Assembly (NCBI GenBank): GCA_934133165.1
Contig: CAKPAW010000002.1
Location: forward strand, 1 to 64,000
Length of the DNA: 64,000 nt
Direction: 5' to 3'
Origin: an uncultured Clostridia bacterium
GTDB lineage: Bacteria; Bacillota; Clostridia; TANB77; CAG-508
Each line of letters starts with the position of its first letter. The stretch's first letter is position 1. The translations under genes were made by a program, and so were the position numbers. Below, one piece after another: positions 8,156-16,408 of the stretch. The notes beneath the pieces are model-generated. The model was given only the letters and a program-made list of their open reading frames with translations. It was not told where the DNA came from and made no database searches.

Positions 8156-8828
8156 ATAATGCAATATGCAAAAAATATAGAATTAGTAGGTGCAAAGGAT
8201 AGAAAATATAAAAGAAATATTTTGCCTTTGGACCTTCTTTTTTATTATAAAATAAAATAAAAATAAGAGATAACGCTGTAAAAATAGCACATTGTATGTA
8301 AATATACCATAAAACAGGAGTAGCAATTATATCAGGCACAAATCTTAAAAAACATAGAACAATGGTAGTAATTGCCATAGGTACTTTTTTATCTTTAAAA
8401 AAGTAAAAGCAAAACATTAATAAAATACCAAAAGCACCATAATCTACATGTATAAAATAGGCTATAATACTTGTTAAAATAACAAATAAAAATCCTAATG
8501 CTTTGTTTTTACATTTATCATAAACAAATAAAGCAAGCAAGCCTAAAAATAAAGTAAAAAATATATTAAGAGTAAGTATTTCTTCAGTAAATGTAGATAA
8601 AAAAAGCATAAAAGGGATTTGAGAAATGCAAGCAAAAATAAATAATTTTAGCATATGCCTTTTAAAATCTTTAGTATAAATATATCCTTGAACAGCTTGA
8701 AAAGCAAAAATAGGGAAGGCAATTCTTCCAATTAAATTACAAAAAGAAAATTTGCCAATAATAGCATCTCCAACATGATCAAATAACATGGTTATAACAC
8801 CAATAATTTTTAAAATAAAACTTGTCAT
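8154..8828 (-). CDS. TraX-family integral membrane protein
   Basis: 224 residues starting MTSFILKIIGVITMLFDHVG. The ATG at 8828 is preceded by GGGTGA at good spacing; a GTG at 8837 overlaps that site and is less likely. The protein is almost wholly hydrophobic with about seven to eight helices. The motif MLFDHVGDAII plus LIGRIAFPIFAFQAVQGY is characteristic of the TraX family, named after the F-plasmid pilin N-acetylase. Chromosomal TraX proteins in Firmicutes are putative acyltransferases of unknown substrate. It is transcribed convergently with gpr and has no operon partner. Confidence 0.85.
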   Translation of the reverse strand: MTSFILKIIGVITMLFDHVGDAIIGKFSFCNLIGRIAFPIFAFQAVQGYIYTKDFKRHMLKLFIFACISQIPFMLFLSTFTEEILTLNIFFTLFLGLLALFVYDKCKNKALGFLFVILTSIIAYFIHVDYGAFGILLMFCFYFFKDKKVPMAITTIVLCFLRFVPDIIATPVLWYIYIQCAIFTALSLIFILFYNKKEGPKAKYFFYIFYPLHLLILYFLHIAL

Positions 8829-8891
8829 TAAATTCACCCAAAAACATTATCTAATAAAACAAAATAAAAATCAAGTAAACAAAAAAATATC

Positions 8892-8920
8892 TTGCATAAA
8901 ATAATTAATTGATATACAAT
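8892..8920 (+). promoter_or_regulatory. Promoter of pgi
   Basis: TTGCAT (8892-8897), 17-base spacer, TACAAT (8915-8920), 35 bases before the ATG. Confidence 0.7.
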
Positions 8921-8955
8921 AATTACAGATTTTACAAACGAGGAGGAAGTTTTTT

Positions 8956-10269
8956 ATGTCTAACGTAAAATTAGAACTAAAATACACTAAAATAGATACA
9001 AAAGAAATAATGAAATACAAGGAAAAAGTTCAAGAAATACATCAAGAACTACAAGAAAATAAAAACAAAGAAGAGGAATTTTTAGGTTGGTTAGAACATC
9101 CAACTAAATATAATAAAAAAGAATTTGAAAAAATAAAAAAATGCGCTAAAAAAATTAGAGAAGATTCAGAAATATTAGTAGTAATAGGAATAGGTGGCTC
9201 TTATTTAGGAGCAAGAGCAGTAATAGAAAGTTTAACACATACTTTTTATAATTTACTACCAAAAGAAGAAAGAAAATCACCACAAATTTTATATGTAGGA
9301 AACAATATTAGTGGTAAATATCTTGAAGATTTAGTAGAATTGATAGGAAACAGAGATTTATCTGTAAATGTAATATCAAAATCTGGAACAACTACAGAAC
9401 CAGCTATAGCATTTAGATTTTTCCGTGAATTTATGGAAAATAAATATGGAATAAAAGAAGCAAGAAAAAGAATATATGTTACAACAGATAAAGAAAAAGG
9501 AGCATTAAAAACACTTGCAACTAAAGAAGGTTACGAAACATTTATTATTCCAAACAATGTAGGTGGAAGATATTCTGTACTAACACCAGTAGGACTTCTT
9601 CCAATCGCAACTGCAGGAATAGATATAGACAAGTTAATGAGTGGAGCAAGATTTGCTGAAGAAAAATATAACGACGAAAATTTAAAATATAATGATTGCT
9701 ATAAGTATGCTGTTGCAAGAAATTTACTATATAAAAATGATAAAAATATAGAAATATTAGTAAGTTACAAACCAAATTTACATTATTTTATAGAATGGTG
9801 GAAGCAACTATTTGGAGAAAGTGAAGGAAAAGACGGAAAAGGAATTTATCCATCTGGAGCAGAGTTTACAACAGACCTACATTCGTTAGGACAATACATA
9901 CAAGAGGGAAGAAAAAATTTATTTGAAACAGTTATAAATGTTGAAAAAGAAGAATCTAACATAAAAATAAATGTGGATGAAGATAATTTAGATGAGATAA
10001 ATTACTTAGCAGATAAGACGATGGACTACGTAAATAGAAAAGCAATGGAAGGAACAATAAATGCTCATGTAGAAGGAGATGTGCCAAACATTGTTATAAA
10101 CATGGAAAAGATAGATGAAGAGACAATAGGACACTTAGTTTATTTCTTTGAACTTGCTTGTGCAATGAGCGGAAAAATATTAGGAGTAAATCCATTTAAT
10201 CAACCTGGAGTAGAAAAATATAAAACAAATATGTTTAAATTACTTGGAAAACCAGGATATAATAAATAA
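8956..10269 (+). CDS. pgi: Glucose-6-phosphate isomerase
   Basis: 437 residues, close to the short Gram-positive form of the enzyme. It interconverts glucose-6-phosphate and fructose-6-phosphate in glycolysis. Sugar-phosphate-binding motifs are visible: [54 protein letters not shown] and [24 protein letters not shown] precedes the start at 7-9 bases. Own promoter and terminator indicate a single-gene transcript. Confidence 0.97.
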   Translation: MSNVKLELKYTKIDTKEIMKYKEKVQEIHQELQENKNKEEEFLGWLEHPTKYNKKEFEKIKKCAKKIREDSEILVVIGIGGSYLGARAVIESLTHTFYNLLPKEERKSPQILYVGNNISGKYLEDLVELIGNRDLSVNVISKSGTTTEPAIAFRFFREFMENKYGIKEARKRIYVTTDKEKGALKTLATKEGYETFIIPNNVGGRYSVLTPVGLLPIATAGIDIDKLMSGARFAEEKYNDENLKYNDCYKYAVARNLLYKNDKNIEILVSYKPNLHYFIEWWKQLFGESEGKDGKGIYPSGAEFTTDLHSLGQYIQEGRKNLFETVINVEKEESNIKINVDEDNLDEINYLADKTMDYVNRKAMEGTINAHVEGDVPNIVINMEKIDEETIGHLVYFFELACAMSGKILGVNPFNQPGVEKYKTNMFKLLGKPGYNK

Positions 10270-10275
10270 AAAATA

Positions 10276-10314
10276 AAATAGGATACAGTGTTTTAGTTAC
10301 TGTGTCCTATTTTT
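10276..10314 (+). terminator. Terminator of pgi
   Basis: AATAGGATACAGT and ACTGTGTCCTATT form a 13-bp stem with one mismatch or wobble, followed by TTTT. Confidence 0.8.
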
Positions 10315-10515
10315 GAAATGTTCCTTTTCGAGTCCAACATTTTAGTGTAAATAAAAAAATAGCTTTCGCTATTTTTTCTGGTGCCAACGAAGTAGTTATC
10401 TAGAACTTTTTCGGCTCTCATAACGATTGATACAAATATCAATCAATTCATTGTCTTTACTTTAACATAAAATTTATAAACTTTCAAGTAATTTTATAAA
10501 AATCTTTTATATTCA
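10315..10515. other. Intergenic stretch without a gene
   Basis: Most of the 313-base gap between pgi and the MFS gene. It holds a second hairpin with T run (AAAAAATAGC/GCTATTTTTT, 10354-10377). A piece CGAGTCCAAC (about 10330) resembles a tRNA T-arm, but no tRNA can be folded around it. I see nothing else supportable. Confidence 0.5.
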
Positions 10516-10544
10516 TTGATAAAACAATATATTTATGATAGTAT
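10516..10544 (+). promoter_or_regulatory. Promoter of the MFS gene
   Basis: TTGATA (10516-10521), 17-base spacer, TAGTAT (10539-10544), 38 bases before the start codon. Confidence 0.5.
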
Positions 10545-10582
10545 TCATCTATATAAATAATAGAGAAAGAGAATAATTTAAA

Positions 10583-11803
10583 ATGGAACAAAATATAAAG
10601 AAAATAGAAAGAAGTATAAAAATATACCCTATATTTGCATCATTTACAGGAGATTTGATATTTTTTGTACCAATAGATACATTGTTTTTGACATTAGTAA
10701 AAGGTCTAAATGCAAGTCAAATAACAGCAATGACAATGGTAGCTTTAATTGTATGCATATTATCACAAAAAGTAATATTATCTACTGTAAAAAAGATAGG
10801 TAATGTTAATTCTTTAAGATTAGGAACAATCTTATTGTTGATAGCAGCATTTATATTGACATTTGGAAAATCATTTATTTTAATGCTATTGTATAAAACT
10901 ATTAATGAAATAGCCTTTATGTTTTTAAATATGGATGAAATTATATTAAAAAGCAACTTAAATGCTGTAAATAGAAAAGCCGATTATTATAAAATAAGAA
11001 ATAAATCAAAAATAATGTATTCAATTATAACATTGCTTACAGCATTAGTAGCTGGAAAATTATTTAATATAAATCGATATTTACCAATGTATTTATCTAT
11101 TATTGTATATATCTTATTACTTGGAATAGCATTTATGTATTATGAAGCTAAAAATGAAGAACAAAAAGAAATTAAATTAAATAATATGAAAATAAAAATA
11201 ACATCAACTATATTTTTAGTAATAATATCAAATGCAGTATTTTATTCTATTATAAAAATGGGACAAAACAATAGTAAATTATTTATGCAGTATGACTTTC
11301 AGAAATATCTATCTATTGAGATGGTAACATACTATATAACAACGATAGTATTTATTTCAAGAATTGCAAGACTTATTGGAAATATAATTTGGGGTAAAAT
11401 ATATTTAAAAATAAAAGATAAAATGAGTATAGCTCTAACAATTTGTTTATGTTTAGCATTTTTATTACTAATAATAGGACACTATATAAATGTACCATTT
11501 ATATATAAAGTAATAATAATGTCACTAGGATTCTTCTTAATATTAGCAATAAGAGATTCGTTCCAAATATATATTGAAGATGTAGCATTAAACATTACTA
11601 ATAAAGAAGAACAGCAGAAAATTATAATAAATATAGAAGTATATAGAAGATTTGGAACACTAATATTAAGTGCAATTTTCACACTAATTTTAATGAAATA
11701 TGAATTAATAGTAATAGAATTTATATTATTAGGATTAAGTATCATTGAAATATTTATCAATAAGAAATTATGCAAAAAGATTAAACAATCAGAACTAGCT
11801 TGA
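10583..11803 (+). CDS. Major facilitator superfamily transporter
   Basis: 406 residues with about 12 predicted hydrophobic helices. An early acidic motif in helix 1 (FASFTGDLIFFVPIDTLFL), a short loop after helix 2 with VILSTVKKIGNVNSLRLG in the usual motif-A position (degenerate), and a longer central cytoplasmic loop (YEAKNEEQKEIKLNN, about residues 193-207) fit an MFS carrier. Closely similar proteins are annotated only as MFS transporters, so the substrate cannot be given. It stands alone between its promoter and the terminator at 11976. The RBS is weak (GAGAAAGAGAA). Confidence 0.7.
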   Translation: MEQNIKKIERSIKIYPIFASFTGDLIFFVPIDTLFLTLVKGLNASQITAMTMVALIVCILSQKVILSTVKKIGNVNSLRLGTILLLIAAFILTFGKSFILMLLYKTINEIAFMFLNMDEIILKSNLNAVNRKADYYKIRNKSKIMYSIITLLTALVAGKLFNINRYLPMYLSIIVYILLLGIAFMYYEAKNEEQKEIKLNNMKIKITSTIFLVIISNAVFYSIIKMGQNNSKLFMQYDFQKYLSIEMVTYYITTIVFISRIARLIGNIIWGKIYLKIKDKMSIALTICLCLAFLLLIIGHYINVPFIYKVIIMSLGFFLILAIRDSFQIYIEDVALNITNKEEQQKIIINIEVYRRFGTLILSAIFTLILMKYELIVIEFILLGLSIIEIFINKKLCKKIKQSELA

Positions 11804-11854
11804 ATGATGTTTTCTCTTTTAAAGTAACGTTTTATCAAGAATTTTATAAATTGT

Positions 11855-11971
11855 ATGGACAAAATTAAAATACTATTTTTTATAATATCCTTAATGTTAT
11901 CTTTAACATTAAACGTTGCATTGATAGCAGTTCTTTATAAGAACTGGGTTGATAAGCAACTACATAAATAA
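11855..11971 (+). CDS. Possible small membrane peptide, 38 aa
   Basis: ATG at 11855 opens a 38-residue frame consisting of a single hydrophobic helix (ILFFIISLMLSLTLNVALIA) and a short basic tail ending in KQLHK. It is placed just before a strong terminator and just after the MFS gene. No convincing Shine-Dalgarno sequence is visible, so it could be chance. The amphipathic tail and length resemble small membrane peptides or type I toxins, but nothing else supports that. Confidence 0.3.
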   Translation: MDKIKILFFIISLMLSLTLNVALIAVLYKNWVDKQLHK

Positions 11972-11975
11972 AAAG

Positions 11976-12011
11976 CTCACATCTGTACTTTGCTAGGTAG
12001 ATGTGAGTTTT
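11976..12011 (+). terminator. Rho-independent terminator
   Basis: CTCACATCT (11976-11984) pairs with AGATGTGAG (11999-12007), followed by TTTT. Confidence 0.75.
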
Positions 12012-12015
12012 CTCA

Positions 12016-12146
12016 ATATATGTAAGATTAGTTTTTTTAATGTTACCATTGATAAAAGTAGGGGTAACTTTAGCAAATTCACATATAAATTCAAGCTTTT
12101 GTTTGAGAGTTTCTTCAAATTGTAGTTCTTGCTTAATTATCTTCAT
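12016..12146 (-). pseudogene. Possible remnant of a small gene
   Basis: On the minus strand from 12146 a frame reads MKIIKQELQFEETLKQKLE then CEFAKVTPTFINGNIKK. A related but stop-interrupted stretch (CEFSIINPTFMKGSIRKIK) lies on the minus strand near 53170-53215, also beside a tRNA gene. The open frame formally extends through the terminator to 11880, which is unlikely to be coding. I read both as decayed copies of one unknown short sequence. Confidence 0.25.
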
Positions 12147-12197
12147 TTACTTTCAACATCATTTCTTGGATGATTTTAATATTGTTTTTAGACAACA

Positions 12198-12233
12198 AAA
12201 AAATCAACCAGATTTATTTTCTGATTGATTTTT
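12198..12233. terminator. Hairpin terminator downstream of tRNA-Leu
   Basis: AAAAATCAA pairs with TTGATTTTT around a loop with CCAGATT..., flanked by A and T runs on both sides; it suits transcription of tRNA-Leu on the minus strand. Confidence 0.55.
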
Positions 12234-12271
12234 GTATCCATCTGTTTTATTAGTTCGAACAGATACGTCAT

Positions 12272-12354
12272 TGGTGCTGATGGTGGGACTCGAACCCACA
12301 TGGTTTCCCGCTGGATTTTGAGTCCAGTGCGTCTGCCAGTTCCGCCACATCAGC
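12272..12354 (-). tRNA. tRNA-Leu (anticodon CAA)
   Basis: An 83-nt class II tRNA. The acceptor stem GCTGATG pairs with CATCAGC; discriminator A and CCA are encoded. The anticodon stem CTGGA/TCCAG holds loop CTCAAAA, anticodon CAA. A short variable arm (GCGGGAAACCAT region) precedes the T-arm GTGGGTTCGAGTCCCAC. Confidence 0.95.
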
Positions 12355-12429
12355 ATATTAATATGAAGTAGATTAATTTGGCTCTACATACTGACGTTGT
12401 AACTCACATTTGTTCGAACAACCTCAGCA

Positions 12430-12456
12430 AGTTCCGCCACATCAGCATATTAATAT
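12430..12456 (-). repeat. Duplicate of the 5' end of tRNA-Leu
   Basis: Twenty-seven bases here are identical to 12338-12364, which cover the first 17 bases of tRNA-Leu and its upstream flank. The two copies lie 92 bases apart in direct orientation. It is a partial tRNA duplication, either a remnant of a deleted tandem tRNA or of an insertion. Confidence 0.85.
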
Positions 12457-12535
12457 AAATAAATTTAAGCATATTCATATGATAACAGAAAAAAAAGAAT
12501 TTATCAAGAAAAAATAATAAAAAACATAAAAAATA

Positions 12536-12564
12536 ATGACAGAGCAAAAAAATACGTGTATAAT
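12536..12564 (+). promoter_or_regulatory. Promoter of the ytvI-like gene
   Basis: ATGACA (12536-12541), 17-base spacer, TATAAT (12559-12564), 52 bases before the start. Confidence 0.55.
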
Positions 12565-12615
12565 TAAGTAAATTTAAAGAAATATAATAAAAATAAAAAA
12601 GAGAGGGAAAATATA

Positions 12616-13713
12616 ATGATAAAAGATACAAAATATTATGCAAAAATATTAGCTAAAATTGCTATAGCAATATCAGCTTTAATAGGAATATTTTTAACAT
12701 ATAAGCTAGCAATATTTTATATACCATTTATTATCGCAATGATAATAGCAGCATGTATAGAACCACTAATAAAACTATTAATGAAATTCACAAAAATAAA
12801 AAGAAAACCTGCTAGTATAATCTCACTTATTTTAGTTTTATTAATTATCGGAGGACTATTAACATTAGGAATAGCAAAAATAGTTTCAGAAGGTTCGGCA
12901 CTACTTTCTAATTTAAATACTTATTTTGATCATATATATAAATTGGGAACAGATTTTATAAATGAAATGAATGAAGGAAGATCAAATATACCACAAGAAG
13001 TAGTTGTAGTTATACAAAATTCACTTACAGGAATAATTGACGTTGTAAAAGGCTGGCTAGTAGGATTCCTAAAAGGTACACTTAATTTTGTAACATCAAT
13101 ACCAGATATGATTACATACGGATTTATTACAATACTTGCAATTATATTTATATGTTTTGATAAGGAATACATACCAAATAAAATAAAAAGCCAAATACCA
13201 ACAAAATGGTTTGAGAAAATTAGACAAATAATAAATGAAACATGTAGTGTATCTGTAAAATATATAAAAGCAGAAGCAAAATTATCTTTAATTTGCTTTA
13301 TATGGGTATTAATAGGACTAAACATAGTTAATCTTATAGGAATAAAAGTAGAATACTTATTTATTATGACAGTAGTTATAGGATTTGTGGATTTATTACC
13401 TATATTTGGTGCTGGTGCAGTAATGTTACCATGGACAGGATATTTATTAATAACAGGAAATATACCATTAGCAATAGCTGTAACAATAGTTTGGATTATT
13501 TGGGCTGTTATAAAACAATTAATAGAACCTAAAATGGTAAGCAAAGAAATAGGAATACACCCAATATTTACTTTAATAGGAATGTATACAGGTTTTAAAC
13601 TAATGGGAGTAATAGGAATGATATTAGGCCCAATTGTTTTGATAATATTGAAAAATGTATTTAGTGAATTAATTGAAAAAGGAATATTGAAAAGCTTTTT
13701 TGAGCTAGACTAA
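12616..13713 (+). CDS. ytvI: AI-2E family permease, YtvI-like sporulation membrane protein
   Basis: 365 residues with about eight helices. The first pair (AKIAIAISALIGIFLTYKLA, FIIAMIIAACIEPLI) is followed by a soluble stretch of about residues 90-150 with LGTDFINEMNEGRSNIP and then the conserved C-terminal block with VIGFVDLLPIFGAGAVMLPW, KQLIEPKMVSKEIGIHPIFT and LGPIVLIILKNV, diagnostic of the AI-2E exporter family (PF01594). Within Clostridia this subgroup is annotated as the sporulation protein YtvI. RBS GAGAGGG precedes the ATG. It fits the spore-former picture given by gpr; transport substrate unknown. Confidence 0.8.
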   Translation: MIKDTKYYAKILAKIAIAISALIGIFLTYKLAIFYIPFIIAMIIAACIEPLIKLLMKFTKIKRKPASIISLILVLLIIGGLLTLGIAKIVSEGSALLSNLNTYFDHIYKLGTDFINEMNEGRSNIPQEVVVVIQNSLTGIIDVVKGWLVGFLKGTLNFVTSIPDMITYGFITILAIIFICFDKEYIPNKIKSQIPTKWFEKIRQIINETCSVSVKYIKAEAKLSLICFIWVLIGLNIVNLIGIKVEYLFIMTVVIGFVDLLPIFGAGAVMLPWTGYLLITGNIPLAIAVTIVWIIWAVIKQLIEPKMVSKEIGIHPIFTLIGMYTGFKLMGVIGMILGPIVLIILKNVFSELIEKGILKSFFELD

Positions 13714-13791
13714 TAAAATATAAAAAGTACGAAAAAAATAAAAATAAATAGGGTATAATAAGTAAAAGAAAATGTAGAAAAAGGTGGAAAA

Positions 13792-14697
13792 ATGTTATAT
13801 AGTTACGAAACAATAGATATAAAACCAAAATTGAATAAGAAAAAAGTAATTTTATTGATATTAATAGTACTAACTATAATAGCTGTGTCTGTTTATGCTG
13901 GAATATATTTTTCTAAAAAAAATAAAGAAAATCAAATAGCAAAAGAACAAGAAGAAATAACTAGAATAAAAATTGAAGAAGAAAACAAAATAAAAGAGGA
14001 ACAAAGAAAAGAACAAGAACGTCTAAAAAATTCTGTACCATTTACAGAAGAACAAATAGAGAAAATTGAAAATATATATCATCTTCCAGATGGAAAAAAC
14101 GCATTTTTGACTTTTGATGATGGACCAACACAAAGTGTTACACCGCTTATATTGGATTTGTTAAAACAAGAAAATATAAAAGCTACATTTTTTGTATTAG
14201 GAAATAGAGCAAAAGCAAATCCTGAATTAATAAAAAGAGAGTTTGATGAGGGTCATTATATAGCAAATCATGGATATTCCCACAAATATAGTGCAATTTA
14301 TCAAAATACACAAACAGTATTAGATGAATATAATTATACAGAAAGTTGTATTCAAGAAGCATTAGAAAATCCAGATTATCATTCAAGATTATTTAGATTT
14401 CCTGGAGGTTCTGTTGGAGGCTATTATCATAGTATAAAGAAAGAGGCAATAGGCTCTTTAAAAGAGCAAGGAATTGCTTATTTAGACTGGAATAGCTTAT
14501 CAAAAGACGCAGAAGGAGCAAAAACAAAAGAGGATTTATTTCAAAATGTGGTAGATACAGTAGGCGAAAAAAAGAATGTTGTTATACTAATGCATGATGC
14601 GGCAGACAAAATTTTAACGTATGAAACACTGCCAGATGTCATACAATATTTAAGAGATAATGGATATCAATTTAAAACGATATATGATATCTTATAG
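13792..14697 (+). CDS. Membrane-anchored polysaccharide deacetylase (NodB domain)
   Basis: 301 residues. One transmembrane helix at about residues 19-38 (VILLILIVLTIIAVSVYAG) anchors the protein, followed by a charged coiled linker to about residue 80. The NodB homology domain shows motif 1 FLTFDDGPT with catalytic Asp and metal-binding Asp, motif 2 NHGYSHKYS with metal-binding His residues, motif 3 RLFRFPGGS and the late motif VVILMHDAADK. Such enzymes deacetylate N-acetylated sugars of peptidoglycan or other wall polymers outside the cell. Its stop is 9 bases before the thioredoxin reductase start, suggesting cotranscription without implying shared function. Confidence 0.92.
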   Translation: MLYSYETIDIKPKLNKKKVILLILIVLTIIAVSVYAGIYFSKKNKENQIAKEQEEITRIKIEEENKIKEEQRKEQERLKNSVPFTEEQIEKIENIYHLPDGKNAFLTFDDGPTQSVTPLILDLLKQENIKATFFVLGNRAKANPELIKREFDEGHYIANHGYSHKYSAIYQNTQTVLDEYNYTESCIQEALENPDYHSRLFRFPGGSVGGYYHSIKKEAIGSLKEQGIAYLDWNSLSKDAEGAKTKEDLFQNVVDTVGEKKNVVILMHDAADKILTYETLPDVIQYLRDNGYQFKTIYDIL

Positions 14698-14706
14698 GAG
14701 GAAAAA

Positions 14707-15573
14707 ATGTTATATGATGTAATTATAATAGGAAGCGGACCTGCAGGAATATCAGCAAGTTTATATACAAAAAGGGCAGGCTTAGAAACTCTTATTGTTT
14801 CAAAAGGAATTGGAACGTTAAATAAGGTTGAAAAAATCGAAAACTATTATGGAACACCCAATATAAGTGGAAAAGCAATCCAAGAAATAGGAGAGAATCA
14901 AGCCAAGAACTTAAATATAGAAATAAAAAATGAAGAAGTAATGCAAATAGATTATGGCAAAAACTTTATTGTAAAAACATTAAATTACGAATATGAAGCT
15001 AAAACAATTATTATAGCAACGGGAAGTAATAGAAAAGTAGCAAATATAAAAGGAATAAAAGAATTTGAAGGAAAAGGAGTAAGTTATTGTACTACATGTG
15101 ATGGATTCTTTTACAAAGATAAAGATGTTGCAGTATTAGGTAATAAAGAATATGCCATACATGAAGCACAAAATTTATTGCCTATAGCTAAATCTGTAAC
15201 AATGTTAACAAATGGGGAACAACCCGTGGAAAAAAGAACAGAAGGTATAGAAATAGAAGAAAATAAAATACGAGAATTTAGAGGAACAAATAGTATAGAA
15301 GAAATAGAATTTGAAGATAATACTAAAAAGAAGATAGATGGAGTGTTTGTTGCACTTGGAACAGCGTCAAGCAGTGATTTAGCAAGAAAATTAGGAGTTA
15401 TATTAGATGAGAAAAACAATATAAAGGTAGATAACAAAATGGAAACTAATATAAAAGGAGTATATGCTTGTGGAGACTGCACAGGCGGAATTCTTCAAAT
15501 ATCAAAAGCTGTATATGAGGGAATGGTTGCAGGAATGTCTGCAATACAATTTATAAAGAATATAAAATCATAA
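14707..15573 (+). CDS. Thioredoxin reductase-like flavoprotein, probably ferredoxin-dependent type
   Basis: 288 residues with RBS AGGAGG. The FAD-binding motif is GSGPAGISASLYTKRAG, and the redox pair is C128/C131 in SYCTTCDGFF. The usual NADPH site of TrxB is altered: GxGxxA is replaced by LGNKEYAIHEAQ, and the HRRxxxR-type motif by MLTNGEQP. The C-terminal FAD motif is CGDCTGGILQISKAVYEG, the form found in clostridial flavin-dependent ferredoxin:thioredoxin reductases. The inference is that electrons come from ferredoxin rather than NADPH. It sits 84 bases before a thioredoxin gene, its likely partner. A reductase with an unrelated small disulfide protein remains possible. Confidence 0.85.
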   Translation: MLYDVIIIGSGPAGISASLYTKRAGLETLIVSKGIGTLNKVEKIENYYGTPNISGKAIQEIGENQAKNLNIEIKNEEVMQIDYGKNFIVKTLNYEYEAKTIIIATGSNRKVANIKGIKEFEGKGVSYCTTCDGFFYKDKDVAVLGNKEYAIHEAQNLLPIAKSVTMLTNGEQPVEKRTEGIEIEENKIREFRGTNSIEEIEFEDNTKKKIDGVFVALGTASSSDLARKLGVILDEKNNIKVDNKMETNIKGVYACGDCTGGILQISKAVYEGMVAGMSAIQFIKNIKS

Positions 15574-15657
15574 AAAACTTAACTTTATAAAAATCAAGGT
15601 TATAGGTCAAATCCTTATTTAAAAACCTAAATAAATTATAAAAGGAATGAAATTGAT

Positions 15658-15960
15658 ATGGAAATAACAAGTGAAAATTTTGAAAAAGAGGTACTAAATT
15701 CAGATGTACCAGTGTTAGTAGATTTTTGGGCAAGTTGGTGTAATCCTTGTAAAATGATGGGACCAGTCGTAGAAGAAGTTGCAAAAGAATTAGAAGGGAA
15801 GATAAAAGTATTTAAGTTGAATGTAGACAATGAAAGAGATTTAGCAATAAAATATAATATTATGAGTATACCTGCATTTTTACTTTTTAAAAATGGAAAA
15901 GTAGAAAAACAAACAATAGGAATGCAAAGCAAAGAAGAATTAATTAATTTTTTAGGATAG
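15658..15960 (+). CDS. trxA: Thioredoxin with WCNPC active site
   Basis: 100 residues, one complete thioredoxin fold. The active-site segment is FWASWCNPCKMMGPVVEEVA, with Asn where almost all thioredoxins have Gly (WCGPC). The cis-Pro loop is present (MSIPAFLLFKNGK). Residue changes between the two cysteines tune redox potential in this family, so the protein may be matched to the unusual reductase upstream. RBS AAAGGAATG lies before the start. A weak hairpin (ACAACTTTTT/AAAAAGTTGT, about 15989-16011) follows. Confidence 0.93.
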   Translation: MEITSENFEKEVLNSDVPVLVDFWASWCNPCKMMGPVVEEVAKELEGKIKVFKLNVDNERDLAIKYNIMSIPAFLLFKNGKVEKQTIGMQSKEELINFLG

Positions 15961-16068
15961 AAAAAAATAATATCAACCGAGAATATGACAACTTTTTAGA
16001 AAAAAGTTGTTGCATTGGCAATGGAATTTTGCCAAAAAAATAAAAAAATAAAAAATTTCAAAAAAGTG

Positions 16069-16097
16069 TTGACAAAAGATAAAAAAGTATGTATAAT
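16069..16097 (+). promoter_or_regulatory. Consensus promoter of tRNA-Gly
   Basis: TTGACA (16069-16074), exactly 17 bases, TATAAT (16092-16097), 40 bases before the tRNA. Confidence 0.9.
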
Positions 16098-16136
16098 AAA
16101 AATCGTTCGAGAGAGAACAAAAATTATTATACATAT

Positions 16137-16210
<74 letters not shown>

Positions 16211-16217
16211 TTATTGC

Positions 16218-16262
16218 GAACCCATGTTGATATAAATTAATTTCAATATGGTGTTCTTTTTT
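16218..16262 (+). terminator. Terminator of tRNA-Gly
   Basis: GAACCCATGTTGA pairs with TCAATATGGTGTTC with small bulges, followed by six T. Confidence 0.75.
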
Positions 16263-16265
16263 AGT

Positions 16266-16304
16266 TAAAAATACAGCCAGTAGTCACTTGACTACTGGCT
16301 GTAT
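16266..16304 (-). terminator. Terminator of the radical SAM-peptide operon
   Basis: A perfect stem ATACAGCCAGTAGT/ACTACTGGCTGTAT (16271-16304), followed on the minus strand by TTTTTA. Confidence 0.85.
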
Positions 16305-16312
16305 CTGTGAGA

Positions 16313-16399
16313 TTAATTACCGCATATTGATCCTCCACCTTCACAAGCATTCATTCTCTGGTGTCTTACAAAAAATCTCAGCAACCTTTTTCTTATCAT
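16313..16399 (-). CDS. Candidate 28-residue peptide encoded behind a radical SAM enzyme
   Basis: On the minus strand, ATG at 16399 follows AGGTGGTGAG, which itself overlaps the stop codon of the radical SAM gene, so translation is probably coupled. The 28 residues form a strongly basic N-terminus (MIRKRLLRFFVRHQR), then MNACEGGGSICGN, then TAA at 16313. The layout resembles a leader plus a short core containing two Cys, three Gly, Ser and Ile. No family is recognised. It lies between the enzyme and a strong terminator, so it is the last cistron of a two-gene operon. A RiPP precursor is an inference from context; chance is possible at this length, but the RBS and position argue for a real gene. 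Confidence 0.6.
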   Translation of the reverse strand: MIRKRLLRFFVRHQRMNACEGGGSICGN

Positions 16400-16408
16400 A
16401 ATATAATC

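Noticed and set aside
10315..10420. A tRNA gene suggested by CGAGTCCAAC and TGGTGCC
   Set aside because: No acceptor, D or anticodon stem can be built around these pieces on either strand.
11880..12146. An 88-residue minus-strand protein
   Set aside because: The C-terminal half would run through a strong plus-strand terminator and a small ORF, and the RBS is poor; only the N-terminal remnant is kept as a doubtful pseudogene.
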